From an uncultured Bacilli bacterium (lineage in GTDB: Bacteria; Bacillota_I; Bacilli_A; RF39; UBA660), in the NCBI GenBank assembly GCA_944371995.1, contig CALVYD010000003.1:24619-88618 (forward strand): a stretch of DNA of 64,000 bases, in the 5' to 3' direction. The notes beneath the pieces were generated by a model. The model saw only the letters and a program-made list of their open reading frames with translations, was not told where the DNA came from and searched no databases. Shown in pieces: positions 25,067 through 33,750 of this stretch. Position numbers and translations under genes: made by a program. How positions within the stretch are numbered: position 1 is the stretch's first letter; every line of letters starts with the position of its first letter.

Positions 25067-26425
25067 TCATATATCTTCTTTCCTTAATACAAAAAAATGT
25101 AATAATAAATAGAAAACATAAAAACTAAATGCAGAAACAACAACAGGTTGCATAGACCCCCGTAATAAGAAAATCAATACTCCAAATAATGGAAAATAAT
25201 AAAATAGGCTTCGATTATTATAATCAGAAGAATTCCAATATATTAAATCCATCTTTGTAATTACTATAGAAACAATTATCGCATAAACTATAACACCAAT
25301 TATACCAAAATCAATATATCCCTCAGCAACTAAAGGTGCTGAAACATTTGTAAAAAATTGATTTTGAGCTTCTGCAACCACTAATCCAGTTGGCTGTGGT
25401 TTATTATTCCAGATTTTTCTTGGAATGATAAAAAATAAAGAAGAAGAAAGTTGTTTTCCGTATTTCAGACCACTTGAATCTGTATAATTTATCGTTCTAG
25501 AAAACATACTATATGCATCAAAATCCACATTATTATAGGACTTAGAAGAATTTTCTATCAATATACTCGGCTTTTCCAAAACTTGTTCAAAAGTATACCA
25601 TTTAAAAATTTGAAACATAGGAAAAACAATAGAAAAAATAAGAATTAATATTATATCAAACTTTCGAGAAGTCAATTTTTTTCTTAAAACAGCGAGTAAA
25701 ATTGCGATATAAACGAAACCAATCATATACCTAGAAATACTTTGAGGAAAATCAACAATAAAAGTAATTATTAATAATAGAAATACATAAAAAATGCCTT
25801 TTCTATGTTTAGAAAAATAATAAATTGAATATAGAACAGAATATAATGGTATACTCCTAATAATTCCTGTTAGTAGCGCAGAAATACTCGAATCACCCAT
25901 TGTAATAAAATTGCTACTTTTAGCAAACATATTATTTAAACCTACATTTCCGATTAAAAATAATAGAGAAAAAATTGAGCAAACAGTTAAAAAATTTAAA
26001 ACACTACGCTTTTCACTTATAATCTTTGGAGCTTTTATATTAAAAAACTTACTTTTCTTATAAAAATGAACATAAGAATATACAATAAACCAAAGTAAAA
26101 GTAATAGATTAGTTTTAATATATGTCGCCTCATTTATATTATAGCCCCAACAATCATATCCAGAAATATATTGAAAAAAAGGTGCCAAAAAGAAGAAATA
26201 AAATGAAAAATACCAAAAAACCTTATTCAAAGAAAAATCATATTTATCAATAACAATGTTAAATAATATTACAATTGCGTTTAGAAAAAATGTCGCAATA
26301 ATTAAAAAATTATAATTTCTATCCACATCCTGTATACTATTAAATGTAAAAAATATACTAAAAAATATTATAAAAAGAATAATATAAGTAGAAATCAAAA
26401 ATTTTTTTGAAATCTTAATTTTCAT
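25067..26425 (-). CDS. wzy: Wzy-type oligosaccharide repeat-unit polymerase
   Basis: A 452-residue protein with about 11-12 membrane helices and one large polar loop (about 290-360) containing SSLFFIIPRKIWNNKPQPTG, the typical sequence of O-antigen/capsule polymerases of this group. It links repeat units outside the membrane. It overlaps the upstream glycosyltransferase gene by 11 bases and stops with TGA inside the start region of the acyltransferase gene. Confidence 0.82.
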   Translation of the reverse strand: MKIKISKKFLISTYIILFIIFFSIFFTFNSIQDVDRNYNFLIIATFFLNAIVILFNIVIDKYDFSLNKVFWYFSFYFFFLAPFFQYISGYDCWGYNINEATYIKTNLLLLLWFIVYSYVHFYKKSKFFNIKAPKIISEKRSVLNFLTVCSIFSLLFLIGNVGLNNMFAKSSNFITMGDSSISALLTGIIRSIPLYSVLYSIYYFSKHRKGIFYVFLLLIITFIVDFPQSISRYMIGFVYIAILLAVLRKKLTSRKFDIILILIFSIVFPMFQIFKWYTFEQVLEKPSILIENSSKSYNNVDFDAYSMFSRTINYTDSSGLKYGKQLSSSLFFIIPRKIWNNKPQPTGLVVAEAQNQFFTNVSAPLVAEGYIDFGIIGVIVYAIIVSIVITKMDLIYWNSSDYNNRSLFYYFPLFGVLIFLLRGSMQPVVVSAFSFYVFYLLLHFFVLRKEDI

Positions 26426-27281
26426 GCTTGCCTACCTTCATACCAATAAACCTTGCCAACATATCAAAAGGATATCGAAACAATAGCATAAATTTCTTAT
26501 CTTGAATTATTCTTTTTAAAATATATTTAGCTAAATCTAACCCTGAACCATTAGTTCCATATTGATCCAAATAATTATTTTCTTTAAAAAAATTACCAGT
26601 TAATTTATATCTATCATAAATCTGCTTTAACGTAAATTGGTGTGAATGAATTATCTGAGAATTGGCACAATACTTAATCTTATATCCGCCCATAATAACC
26701 TTATAAGCAAAATACATATCTTCACTTATTGGTAACTTTTTTTGATCATAACCATTTAATTTTATAAAAATCGTTCTATTTATTGCAGAAGAAGCATCAC
26801 TAAAGAAAAAAGTTCTAAGTCCAAGTTTCACAATATCATTTTTAGAAACAACACTTGATTTTGCAGGATAATTTCTTTCTCTTGTATATTTTTCAATATT
26901 ATCATATTTTGGCAGTTGTCTTGAATAACATGCAACAATATCATCATCAATATCTTTAGTTAAATTATAAAGCCATAAATCATCATAAATTTCGATATCT
27001 TGAGTAATAAAACAGATAACATCAGCATTACTTTCAAACACAGCCTGTTCCCGTACTAAACTATGGGAAAACTCATTTTTTTTAATTTTTTTATAATCAA
27101 TACTATTACTCTTTAGAATATCTTCTGTACCATCTGAACTTTCAGTTAAAATATACTTAATATTAGATATATTAACTCGCTTTTGTTGTAAAATAGACTC
27201 ATGTAATTTAATCAAATATTTTTCTGCATTATACAGCGGGCAAATAATATCAATTGTTTTATCCTTCTTTTCTTTAGACAT
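26415..27281 (-). CDS. Family 2 glycosyltransferase, rhamnosyltransferase-like
   Basis: A 288-residue GT-A enzyme: DIICPLYNAEKYLIKLHESIL, then ILTESSDGTEDIL, and FITQDIEIYDDLWLYNL as the metal-binding acidic region, followed by FFSDASSAINRTIFIKLNGYD and PISEDMYFAYK. The TQD and SED features are typical of rhamnosyltransferase-like GT2 enzymes of capsule loci. The sugar is not certain. AAGGGG precedes the ATG. It sits directly after the priming transferase, so it may add the second sugar. Confidence 0.85.
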   Translation of the reverse strand: MSKEKKDKTIDIICPLYNAEKYLIKLHESILQQKRVNISNIKYILTESSDGTEDILKSNSIDYKKIKKNEFSHSLVREQAVFESNADVICFITQDIEIYDDLWLYNLTKDIDDDIVACYSRQLPKYDNIEKYTRERNYPAKSSVVSKNDIVKLGLRTFFFSDASSAINRTIFIKLNGYDQKKLPISEDMYFAYKVIMGGYKIKYCANSQIIHSHQFTLKQIYDRYKLTGNFFKENNYLDQYGTNGSGLDLAKYILKRIIQDKKFMLLFRYPFDMLARFIGMKVGKHEN

Positions 27282-27283
27282 CT

Positions 27284-28042
27284 CTATTCAGCCCCTTTAC
27301 CAAATAATACTGCTGTAAAAGTTTTAAAGAATATTTTAATATCAAGTATTAATGAATAATTATTAGAATAATATTTTTCTAATTCTAGTCTCTCTTTAAA
27401 ACTTGTCTTACTTCTTCCATTTACTTGCCAATATCCTGTAATACCTGGCTTTGTTTTAATAATATCTTCGTAGTATTCTTCCATATCTTCTTTTTCTCTA
27501 GGTAAATATGGTCTATTACCAATAATAGACATATCTCCTTTTAAAACATTAATAAGTTGAGGTAATTCATCAATAGAAAGTTTTCTAATGAATTTCCCTA
27601 CTTTTGTAATTCTAGGATCGTTTTTAAGTTTCTTATTTTTCTTATATTCTTCAGCAGCAACCTTATCCATCTCTAAAGTACGAAATAATACTTCATCTGC
27701 ATTTGGTACCATAGAACGAAATTTATAAAATTTAAATTCTTTTCCATTCTTACCAATTCTATTTTGTGTAAAAATAATAGGATGAAAATCTCCTGTTGCC
27801 ATAGTTATAATCTTTAAAATAATACCAACTGGTATTAATACAACAACACCAATCAAACCACACACAATATCAAATACTCTTTTTACGAATAAATATCCTA
27901 ACTTTCTAACAGATACTTTATTCATCTTTTCTAACTCTTCTTGCTCCCTCTGATAAGCATCTAAATCCATAATAATTTCTTTTGTCTTAATAATTTCTTC
28001 TTCACTACTATTTTCTTGTTCTTTTACTAATACCTCATCCAT
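27284..28042 (-). CDS. Polyprenyl-phosphate sugar phosphotransferase (priming enzyme)
   Basis: A 252-residue bacterial sugar transferase. After about 50 charged residues comes one membrane helix (RVFDIVCGLIGVVVLIPVGI, about 55-75) and the cytosolic catalytic domain with QNRIGKNGKEFKFYKFRSM, LSIDELPQLINVLKGDMSI and RPYLPREKEDM. It transfers sugar-1-phosphate onto undecaprenyl phosphate and so starts each repeat unit. Unlike many CpsE proteins it lacks the four extra N-terminal helices. AGGAG precedes the ATG. Confidence 0.9.
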   Translation of the reverse strand: MDEVLVKEQENSSEEEIIKTKEIIMDLDAYQREQEELEKMNKVSVRKLGYLFVKRVFDIVCGLIGVVVLIPVGIILKIITMATGDFHPIIFTQNRIGKNGKEFKFYKFRSMVPNADEVLFRTLEMDKVAAEEYKKNKKLKNDPRITKVGKFIRKLSIDELPQLINVLKGDMSIIGNRPYLPREKEDMEEYYEDIIKTKPGITGYWQVNGRSKTSFKERLELEKYYSNNYSLILDIKIFFKTFTAVLFGKGAE

Positions 28043-28095
28043 ACCTATACTCCTAACTTCTCTACTTATTTACTACTACAATTACTACTACAAAC

Positions 28096-28824
28096 TTATC
28101 TTCTAATACCAAAGTTTTCATTAGAAATTACTTTGTTAAAGTTATTCTCTAATAAGTCCTCTATCATGTTATCACTTTTTACTATTGATTTCAATTTCTT
28201 TTTTAACTTTTTTATCTTAAAATCTTTCTCATGATGACAATCGCTACCTAAAAAGGTAATTTGATGTTTCTTTAAGAAATAAATTAATGTCTTCTTAGCT
28301 TGTTTTCCATATTTACCAAACAAACTCTTATAGTTTCCTTGTAATAATACTCCCATTCTTAGATATTCTTCTATATGATCTGGATGTCTTTGAAAAATTC
28401 TATATCTTTCTGGATGAGCAAGTACTGGTACATACCCTGCTACTACAAGTTCATAAATAATATCTTTTGTATTATATAACATATTACCTAATGGAAATTC
28501 TAATAATATGTATTTAGAATTATTTAAAGTAGTTATTTCTTTCTTTTTTAATAACTTAATAAAATTATCATTAATAAATACTTCATTACCTAAATATAAT
28601 TTAATATTTATACCTTCATCTTTTACTGCTTGAACTAGTTGATCAAATCTTTTTTTCTTATCCTCATTATTACAATTATATTTACTCTCTTCTATATAAT
28701 GAGGTGTGATCATTAATTCTGTTATTCCTTGTTTTTCTGCTTCTTTTAATAAAGATATACTCTCACTTATATCTTTACTTCCATCATCTATCCCAAAAAG
28801 CAGATGTGAATGCAAATCTTTCAT
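28096..28824 (-). CDS. cpsB: CpsB/YwqE-type PHP protein-tyrosine phosphatase
   Basis: A 242-residue manganese-dependent PHP-domain phosphatase. DLHSHLLFGIDDGSKD at the N-terminus, MITPHYIEE, LEFP and AHPERYRIF near the middle, and GSDCHHE toward the end supply the metal ligands. It dephosphorylates the CpsD-type tyrosine kinase and thereby tunes capsule length and amount. Its ATG overlaps the stop of the kinase gene (TAATG), so the two are translationally coupled. Confidence 0.92.
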   Translation of the reverse strand: MKDLHSHLLFGIDDGSKDISESISLLKEAEKQGITELMITPHYIEESKYNCNNEDKKKRFDQLVQAVKDEGINIKLYLGNEVFINDNFIKLLKKKEITTLNNSKYILLEFPLGNMLYNTKDIIYELVVAGYVPVLAHPERYRIFQRHPDHIEEYLRMGVLLQGNYKSLFGKYGKQAKKTLIYFLKKHQITFLGSDCHHEKDFKIKKLKKKLKSIVKSDNMIEDLLENNFNKVISNENFGIRR

Positions 28825-29537
28825 TATCTTCTTTTCTTCTTTTTATTCTCGCCATAATATTCACTTGAATAATAACTATAATAGCTATTATCTTTTACAG
28901 AAGCTTTATTGATCACTACACCTGCTATCTTAGCATTTGCTTGAGCAAATACTTTTTTAGCTTTATCTAGGCTTTCTACTTTAGTCTTTTTATTACTTAC
29001 TACAATAATATTAGCATCACTATACTTAGTCATTATCATAGTATCACTTAATCCTAATACTGGAGGGCAATCTAATAAAATAACATCATATATTCCCCTT
29101 AATTCTTCCATTAATTTTTTATTATTCTCAGACGCTAACAACTCTACTGGATTAGGAGGAGTTGGTCCTGTAGGTAATAAATCTATATTTTTATTACTAG
29201 TACCTACAATATATTTTTTTAACTTAATATCGTCTTTATAATTTAGAATTAAATTAGAGTAACCACCACTAGTTAAATTCATAACTTCAAAAATTTCATG
29301 TTGTCTACCTTTACGTAAATCACAATCTACAACTAATACTTTTTTACCTTCTTGTGCATAAGCAACAGCAAGATTAGCAGTAATAAAACTTTTTCCATCT
29401 CCTGATTGAGGTGAAGTACTTAGTATTACTTTCATTTCTCCATCAATTGCTTGAAATGCTAAATTAGTACGAATTGTTTTAATAGCTTCACTAAAAATAG
29501 ATTTAGGGTTTACATTAATAATTAAATCCGTTGACAT
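28824..29537 (-). CDS. cpsD: CpsD/CapB-type bacterial tyrosine kinase
   Basis: A 237-residue BY-kinase. Walker A' lies in SPQSGDGKSF (about 42-51), Walker A-prime DCDLRKG near 93, Walker B LLDCPPVLG near 155, and the C-terminus is a Tyr cluster (YYSYYSSEYYGE) followed by KKKKRR, the autophosphorylation tail. It works with the separate membrane activator encoded just upstream, as in Streptococcus and Staphylococcus. Seven bases separate the two genes. Confidence 0.93.
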   Translation of the reverse strand: MSTDLIINVNPKSIFSEAIKTIRTNLAFQAIDGEMKVILSTSPQSGDGKSFITANLAVAYAQEGKKVLVVDCDLRKGRQHEIFEVMNLTSGGYSNLILNYKDDIKLKKYIVGTSNKNIDLLPTGPTPPNPVELLASENNKKLMEELRGIYDVILLDCPPVLGLSDTMIMTKYSDANIIVVSNKKTKVESLDKAKKVFAQANAKIAGVVINKASVKDNSYYSYYSSEYYGENKKKKRR

Positions 29538-29543
29538 AACTCA

Positions 29544-30209
29544 CTACTCCTTACTTTCTTTAGGAACTATACCAATTACAGTTAAACCTAATTTTTCTTC
29601 TACAGTTTCACTTGATTTAATAGTAGTATCAAAATAATACATAACAAATACTACACCAAAAGATAATACAATTCCAATCATTAGGTAAATTACATTATCT
29701 TTTACATAGTTAATATTATATGGCTCATCTGCTTCTTCTGCTTTATCTATAATTGCAACATTCTCTAAGTTATAAATATCTTGTATTTCTTCTGAGAATA
29801 CACTTGCTACTTCATCAGCAATTTTAACAGCCATCTTTTTCTTTTCATTATTTACTGTAATACGAATAATTTCTGTATCTTCTACAGAAGATGTTGTAAT
29901 ATTTTGTGATAACTCATCTACAGTCATTTTTAATTTTAAATTATCGATTACTTGTTGTAATACTTTTCTACTAGTAATAATCTCACTATAAGTACCAATT
30001 AAGTTTTGATTTAATTGAGAATCAGTTTGACTATATCCTTTTTTACTCTCACCAACTAATACAATCGTAGTATTACTCTGATACATTGGAACTCTTGTTA
30101 ATATGGTATATACATTACCAATAATTACAATCACAACAATCGCAAGTAACATCCAAAGTAGTCTAGATTTAAAATAACTATACACTTCTTTTAAATTTAT
30201 CTCTTCCAT
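29544..30209 (-). CDS. cpsC: CpsC/Wzz-type chain-length regulator and kinase activator
   Basis: About 221 residues with two membrane helices (about 17-38, LWMLLAIVVIVIIGNVYTIL, and about 175-195) around an extracellular Wzz domain with YSQTDSQLNQNLIGTYSEII. The short cytosolic tail would activate CpsD. The start at 30209 has AGGGAGGG upstream and lies 35 bases after the -10 box of the operon promoter; the longer frame to 30272 would run through that promoter. First gene of the capsule operon. Confidence 0.9.
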   Translation of the reverse strand: MEEINLKEVYSYFKSRLLWMLLAIVVIVIIGNVYTILTRVPMYQSNTTIVLVGESKKGYSQTDSQLNQNLIGTYSEIITSRKVLQQVIDNLKLKMTVDELSQNITTSSVEDTEIIRITVNNEKKKMAVKIADEVASVFSEEIQDIYNLENVAIIDKAEEADEPYNINYVKDNVIYLMIGIVLSFGVVFVMYYFDTTIKSSETVEEKLGLTVIGIVPKESKE

Positions 30210-30243
30210 ACGAACCCTCCCTAAACGTGTATAAATCGTGCTT

Positions 30244-30293
30244 ATTATAACATTTTTCCTATCATTCGTCAATTTATTTTGTCATATTTTGTC
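30244..30293 (-). promoter_or_regulatory. Capsule operon promoter with upstream direct repeats
   Basis: On the minus strand TTGACG (-35, 30267-30272) and TATAAT (-10, 30244-30249) are 17 bases apart. Just upstream of the -35, the 9-mer GACAAAATA occurs twice (30285-30293 and 30275-30283) with a 10-base period, so both copies would face the same side of the helix. This looks like an activator or repressor site controlling the whole polysaccharide operon. Confidence 0.75.
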
Positions 30294-30310
30294 GAAAAAC
30301 TAATGCAAAA

Positions 30311-30338
30311 CAAAAAAACTAGAAGCAACTCCTAGTTT
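30311..30338 (-). terminator. Terminator after the GNAT gene
   Basis: On the minus strand AAACTAG and CTAGTTT pair around a 9-base loop, followed by TTTTTG. It insulates the capsule promoter from transcription of the GNAT gene. Confidence 0.75.
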
Positions 30339-30393
30339 ACACATATAATTTAAATTTTTAAAAACACATCCAATTATTATATTTATTTTTCAT

Positions 30394-30840
30394 CTACATT
30401 CTTCTTTGTGTATGTCTTACACTATTTTCTTGCGTATATCCTGCTAAATCTGCAGTCTTTTTACTAGGTGTATTTAAGTCATTAATAATTAGAGTTAGTT
30501 TATCAATTTCTGGATATACTTCAAACATCTTTTCACTAAACTCTTGCAATAACAAAGCACCTAAATATTCTCCTCTTTTTTCTGGCCTAATACCATAACT
30601 AATTTGATAAGAATCTGCTTCTGTAAAAATAGAAATAAACCCTACAGGATAATCATTATAATAAGCAATATAAGCATGATTACAACGATTATCTTCTCTT
30701 CTTTGGTTAATTCTAGCAATATGATATTCTAAATCTCCCAGATAATGCTCTTTATCAGCATTTTCTATTTCTAATGCAACCGTCCTATGATCTACATTTT
30801 GAAAATCATACTCTGCTAAAAAGAAATTATCTAACTCCAT
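30394..30840 (-). CDS. GNAT family N-acetyltransferase
   Basis: A 148-residue acetyl-CoA-dependent transferase. The GNAT core includes NHAYIAYYNDYPVGFISIF (motif D), ISYGIRPEKRGEYLGALLLQEF (motif A with R-x-x-G-x-L acetyl-CoA loop), and a C-terminal LNTPSKKTADLAGYTQE that fits motif B. Substrate unknown. It is a single gene with its own terminator, between the capsule operon and the 525-residue unknown gene. Confidence 0.85.
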   Translation of the reverse strand: MELDNFFLAEYDFQNVDHRTVALEIENADKEHYLGDLEYHIARINQRREDNRCNHAYIAYYNDYPVGFISIFTEADSYQISYGIRPEKRGEYLGALLLQEFSEKMFEVYPEIDKLTLIINDLNTPSKKTADLAGYTQENSVRHTQRRM

Positions 30841-30943
30841 ATAACTCCACCTCTATCTTATATATTATCATACTCTTATAACTTAATCATACCATAATAT
30901 TGATATACTACAACCCTATCTAATTTAAAAATTAAATTAACAC

Positions 30944-32521
30944 TTATTTTCTCTTTATTTTAGATAAATACATATTTCTTATCCTCCATAACTCATCAGG
31001 TAAATCAGTATGAGAATTAACAGTAGCATCAACAATACTAGTATTATATAAAGTAATAGGTTGTTTTATCGTAGTACCTTCTAAATTAACTCCAGTAAAA
31101 TCAGTACTATAATCAAATAACCTACCTGTCAAATTTTCTTCTATAGAACTATCGAAATAGCAACCAGATAAATCTTTATGATAAACAGTTTGCGGATTAA
31201 AATTAATTCCTCTGATATTAGTATTTCTAAAATCTATTTCCTTAACTTCTACATTATCAAAAGTAATATCACTTAAATCATAATAAGCTAAATCATCTCT
31301 AAACTCTGGACGTATTACCCAGTGTCCTATTTCCTCATCTTTTACCATCATACATAAAACTTCTTTAGAAATTTTTTGCCTTTCACCGAGTATTTGATAT
31401 AAATTTTGATTATTTTTTATTAAATTTACTATTTTTAAATTATTATCCTCAATCTGCTTTTTTATTTCATTAACAATTTGAAGTTCTTTTGAATCATCAT
31501 CACTAGTATTTTTTATTTCTAAAACTTCTTCTTTCTCATCATCATCAGTGTCAACTTCAATATATCCCTTTAAAAATAATTTCATATATTTTTGTAAAAA
31601 ATCAGGTAAATCTTTCGTATGAATCTTAAAATCTGGAAAAACATTATTACTAATAGTATCAAAGAATGATGAATATTGATAAGCATTATCAATACTTATC
31701 ATCTTTTTATCAAAAGTATAAAGTTCCATAAAAGTTAAAAAGTATTCACTAGTCATATGAAAAGTAAATTCATCACAAATATTCTTTAATCTCAAAATTG
31801 AATACTGATGATTTTTAATAGTAAAATTAATAGGTTTATTATCACTATAATAACTTTTACATTTTATCCCTGGCAATAAAACACCTTTATCATCTTTAAC
31901 AGGCATTTCTTTATAATGATAAGCAGGAGAAAAATTGATAACTGCACTACTTCTTTTGGTTTCGCTAGCTTTTAAGTCATCAAAATCTAAAATAGAAGAA
32001 ACTGAATTATAATATAAAAATGCTAATCTCTGTATTTGCTCTTTATATTTTAAAATATTCATATGATAATAGCTAGCTAATAAACGATCTTTATCACCAA
32101 AATAAGAATCTATTTTATCTCCTTGTAATGAATATTTATCCTTTAAAATGATAAACTCTTCATCATAGATTCTAATAACAAGAAAAACATTATCAATACC
32201 ATATGGAACATCATGATGTTCTTCTAACACACCATCAACTGTCTTATATCTTTCTCTTTCTAAATACAAGCGAGAAGAAACAAGTTGATCTGTATCAGAA
32301 GATATCTTTTTTTCTAGTTTTTCCTTCTCAATATAAAACTCTCTGAAACAATCCGTCAAATATTTTTGATATAAATAAATTACATCATCTAACGACAATA
32401 TCTTTTCTTTATTCAACTTATCTTTAATTTCGTAAATAATATTTCCTCTTTTGGCGGTAGAAATTAAATCATTAATTCCTCGCTTTAAATCTCGAAGTAA
32501 TAATTCTGTTATATTATTCAT
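30944..32521 (-). CDS. Hypothetical protein with C-terminal pentapeptide-like repeats
   Basis: A 525-residue soluble protein. The first 330 residues are of unknown fold. An acidic linker (about 323-350, DTDDDEKEEVLEIKN) leads to a helical stretch (MVKDEEIG and on), and the last 100 residues show A(D/N)LxX-like coils: YYDLSDITFDNVEVKEIDF, RNTNIRGINF, FTGVNLEGTT, which suggests a short right-handed quadrilateral beta helix. Pentapeptide-repeat domains bind proteins or mimic DNA. No partner gene is obvious; glf lies upstream with a 90-base gap. Confidence 0.65.
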   Translation of the reverse strand: MNNITELLLRDLKRGINDLISTAKRGNIIYEIKDKLNKEKILSLDDVIYLYQKYLTDCFREFYIEKEKLEKKISSDTDQLVSSRLYLERERYKTVDGVLEEHHDVPYGIDNVFLVIRIYDEEFIILKDKYSLQGDKIDSYFGDKDRLLASYYHMNILKYKEQIQRLAFLYYNSVSSILDFDDLKASETKRSSAVINFSPAYHYKEMPVKDDKGVLLPGIKCKSYYSDNKPINFTIKNHQYSILRLKNICDEFTFHMTSEYFLTFMELYTFDKKMISIDNAYQYSSFFDTISNNVFPDFKIHTKDLPDFLQKYMKLFLKGYIEVDTDDDEKEEVLEIKNTSDDDSKELQIVNEIKKQIEDNNLKIVNLIKNNQNLYQILGERQKISKEVLCMMVKDEEIGHWVIRPEFRDDLAYYDLSDITFDNVEVKEIDFRNTNIRGINFNPQTVYHKDLSGCYFDSSIEENLTGRLFDYSTDFTGVNLEGTTIKQPITLYNTSIVDATVNSHTDLPDELWRIRNMYLSKIKRK

Positions 32522-32609
32522 ATGAATCCCCTCAATTTTTATAAAACCTAACTAATTAGTGAATTTATGAAACAATCATGATTATATCAAATACATTATT
32601 CCAAGAGTA

Positions 32610-33704
32610 TTACTTACGATAAGTATCCATAGCACTCCTAATAACGTCATCCATATCATAATATTTATATTCTGCAAGTCTACCACCAAAAATAACGTTT
32701 TCTTCACCTTTAGCAAGCATCATATATTCTTCTTTTAGTCTATTATTTCTATCATCATTTATAACATAATATGCTTCCTTTTCTTCTGTCCAATCATCTG
32801 GATATTCATAGGTAACTACTGTCTTATCACTTTTGGTATTATCAAAATGTTTATGTTCGATCACTCTCGTATAATCAACTTCATCTCCCGTATAATTAAA
32901 AACAGCATTGCCTTGAAAATTTTCCATATCTAATATTTTCGTATCAAATCTTAAAGATCGATATTCTAATCTTCCTAATTTACAATCGAAATATTCATCA
33001 AGCATACCAGTATAAACAATTTTTTTACCTAGACTTTTATAATAGTCTTTTTTCTCTAAAAAATCTTCTCCTAGTTTTACCTCTATTCCTTCTAACATTT
33101 TTTCAACTAATTTTGTATAACCATCAATAGGTATTCCTTGATATTTATCATTAAAATAATTATTATCATAAGTAAATCTAACAGGTAGTCTCTTTATAAT
33201 AAACGCTGGTAAATCAATACATTCTTTATTCCATTGTTTTTCCGTATAACCTTTGACTAATTTTTCATAGATAGTTCTTCCTACTAGAGAAATAGCTTGC
33301 TCTTCTAAATTTTCTGGAGTCTTGCCTTCCATTTCTTTTCTTTCTTCTTCTATATGTCTTTTAGCATCCTCTGGTGTAATTACATCATCCCAGATTTTAG
33401 CAAAAGTATTCATATTAAATGGCATATTATAAATCTCGTTCTTATAACGTGCAACTGGCGAGTTTGTATAACGATTAAACTCTACAAAACTATTCACGTA
33501 ATCCCAGACTTCTTTATCATCAGTATGAAAAATATGCGCTCCATACTTATGTACCTGAATACCTTCTATTTCTTCGGTATACACATTTCCCGCAATGTGA
33601 TTTCTTTTTTCAATTACTAAAACTTTCTTTCCATCTCTTTTTGCAAGATTTGCAAAAGTTGCTCCAAACAAACCAGACCCTACTATAATATAATCATATT
33701 TCAT
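32610..33704 (-). CDS. glf: UDP-galactopyranose mutase
   Basis: A 364-residue flavoenzyme that converts UDP-galactopyranose to UDP-galactofuranose. The FAD-binding start YIIVGSGLFGATFANLAKRDG is followed by EKRNHIAGN, the substrate-site YGAHIFHT (about 56-63), GYTEKQWN and the C-terminal GRLAEYKYYDMDDVIRSA. It implies that the capsule or a wall polymer contains galactofuranose. It is 2.4 kb upstream of the capsule operon and separated from it by a terminator, so it is regulated apart. Confidence 0.95.
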   Translation of the reverse strand: MKYDYIIVGSGLFGATFANLAKRDGKKVLVIEKRNHIAGNVYTEEIEGIQVHKYGAHIFHTDDKEVWDYVNSFVEFNRYTNSPVARYKNEIYNMPFNMNTFAKIWDDVITPEDAKRHIEEERKEMEGKTPENLEEQAISLVGRTIYEKLVKGYTEKQWNKECIDLPAFIIKRLPVRFTYDNNYFNDKYQGIPIDGYTKLVEKMLEGIEVKLGEDFLEKKDYYKSLGKKIVYTGMLDEYFDCKLGRLEYRSLRFDTKILDMENFQGNAVFNYTGDEVDYTRVIEHKHFDNTKSDKTVVTYEYPDDWTEEKEAYYVINDDRNNRLKEEYMMLAKGEENVIFGGRLAEYKYYDMDDVIRSAMDTYRK

Positions 33705-33717
33705 ACAAAATCCTTTC

Positions 33718-33750
33718 TAAAAAAAGAAGTATACATAAAGATATACTTCT
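33718..33750 (-). terminator. Terminator after gltX
   Basis: AGAAGTATA (33725-33733) and TATACTTCT (33742-33750) form a 9-bp stem, and the minus strand continues as TTTTTTT. It lies at the gltX stop codon. Confidence 0.8.

Noticed and set aside
14534..26425. Possible TGA-as-Trp code as in Mycoplasma
   Set aside because: TGA ends the polymerase and pyruvyltransferase genes at overlaps with the next gene, and TGG is used for Trp, so the standard bacterial code applies.
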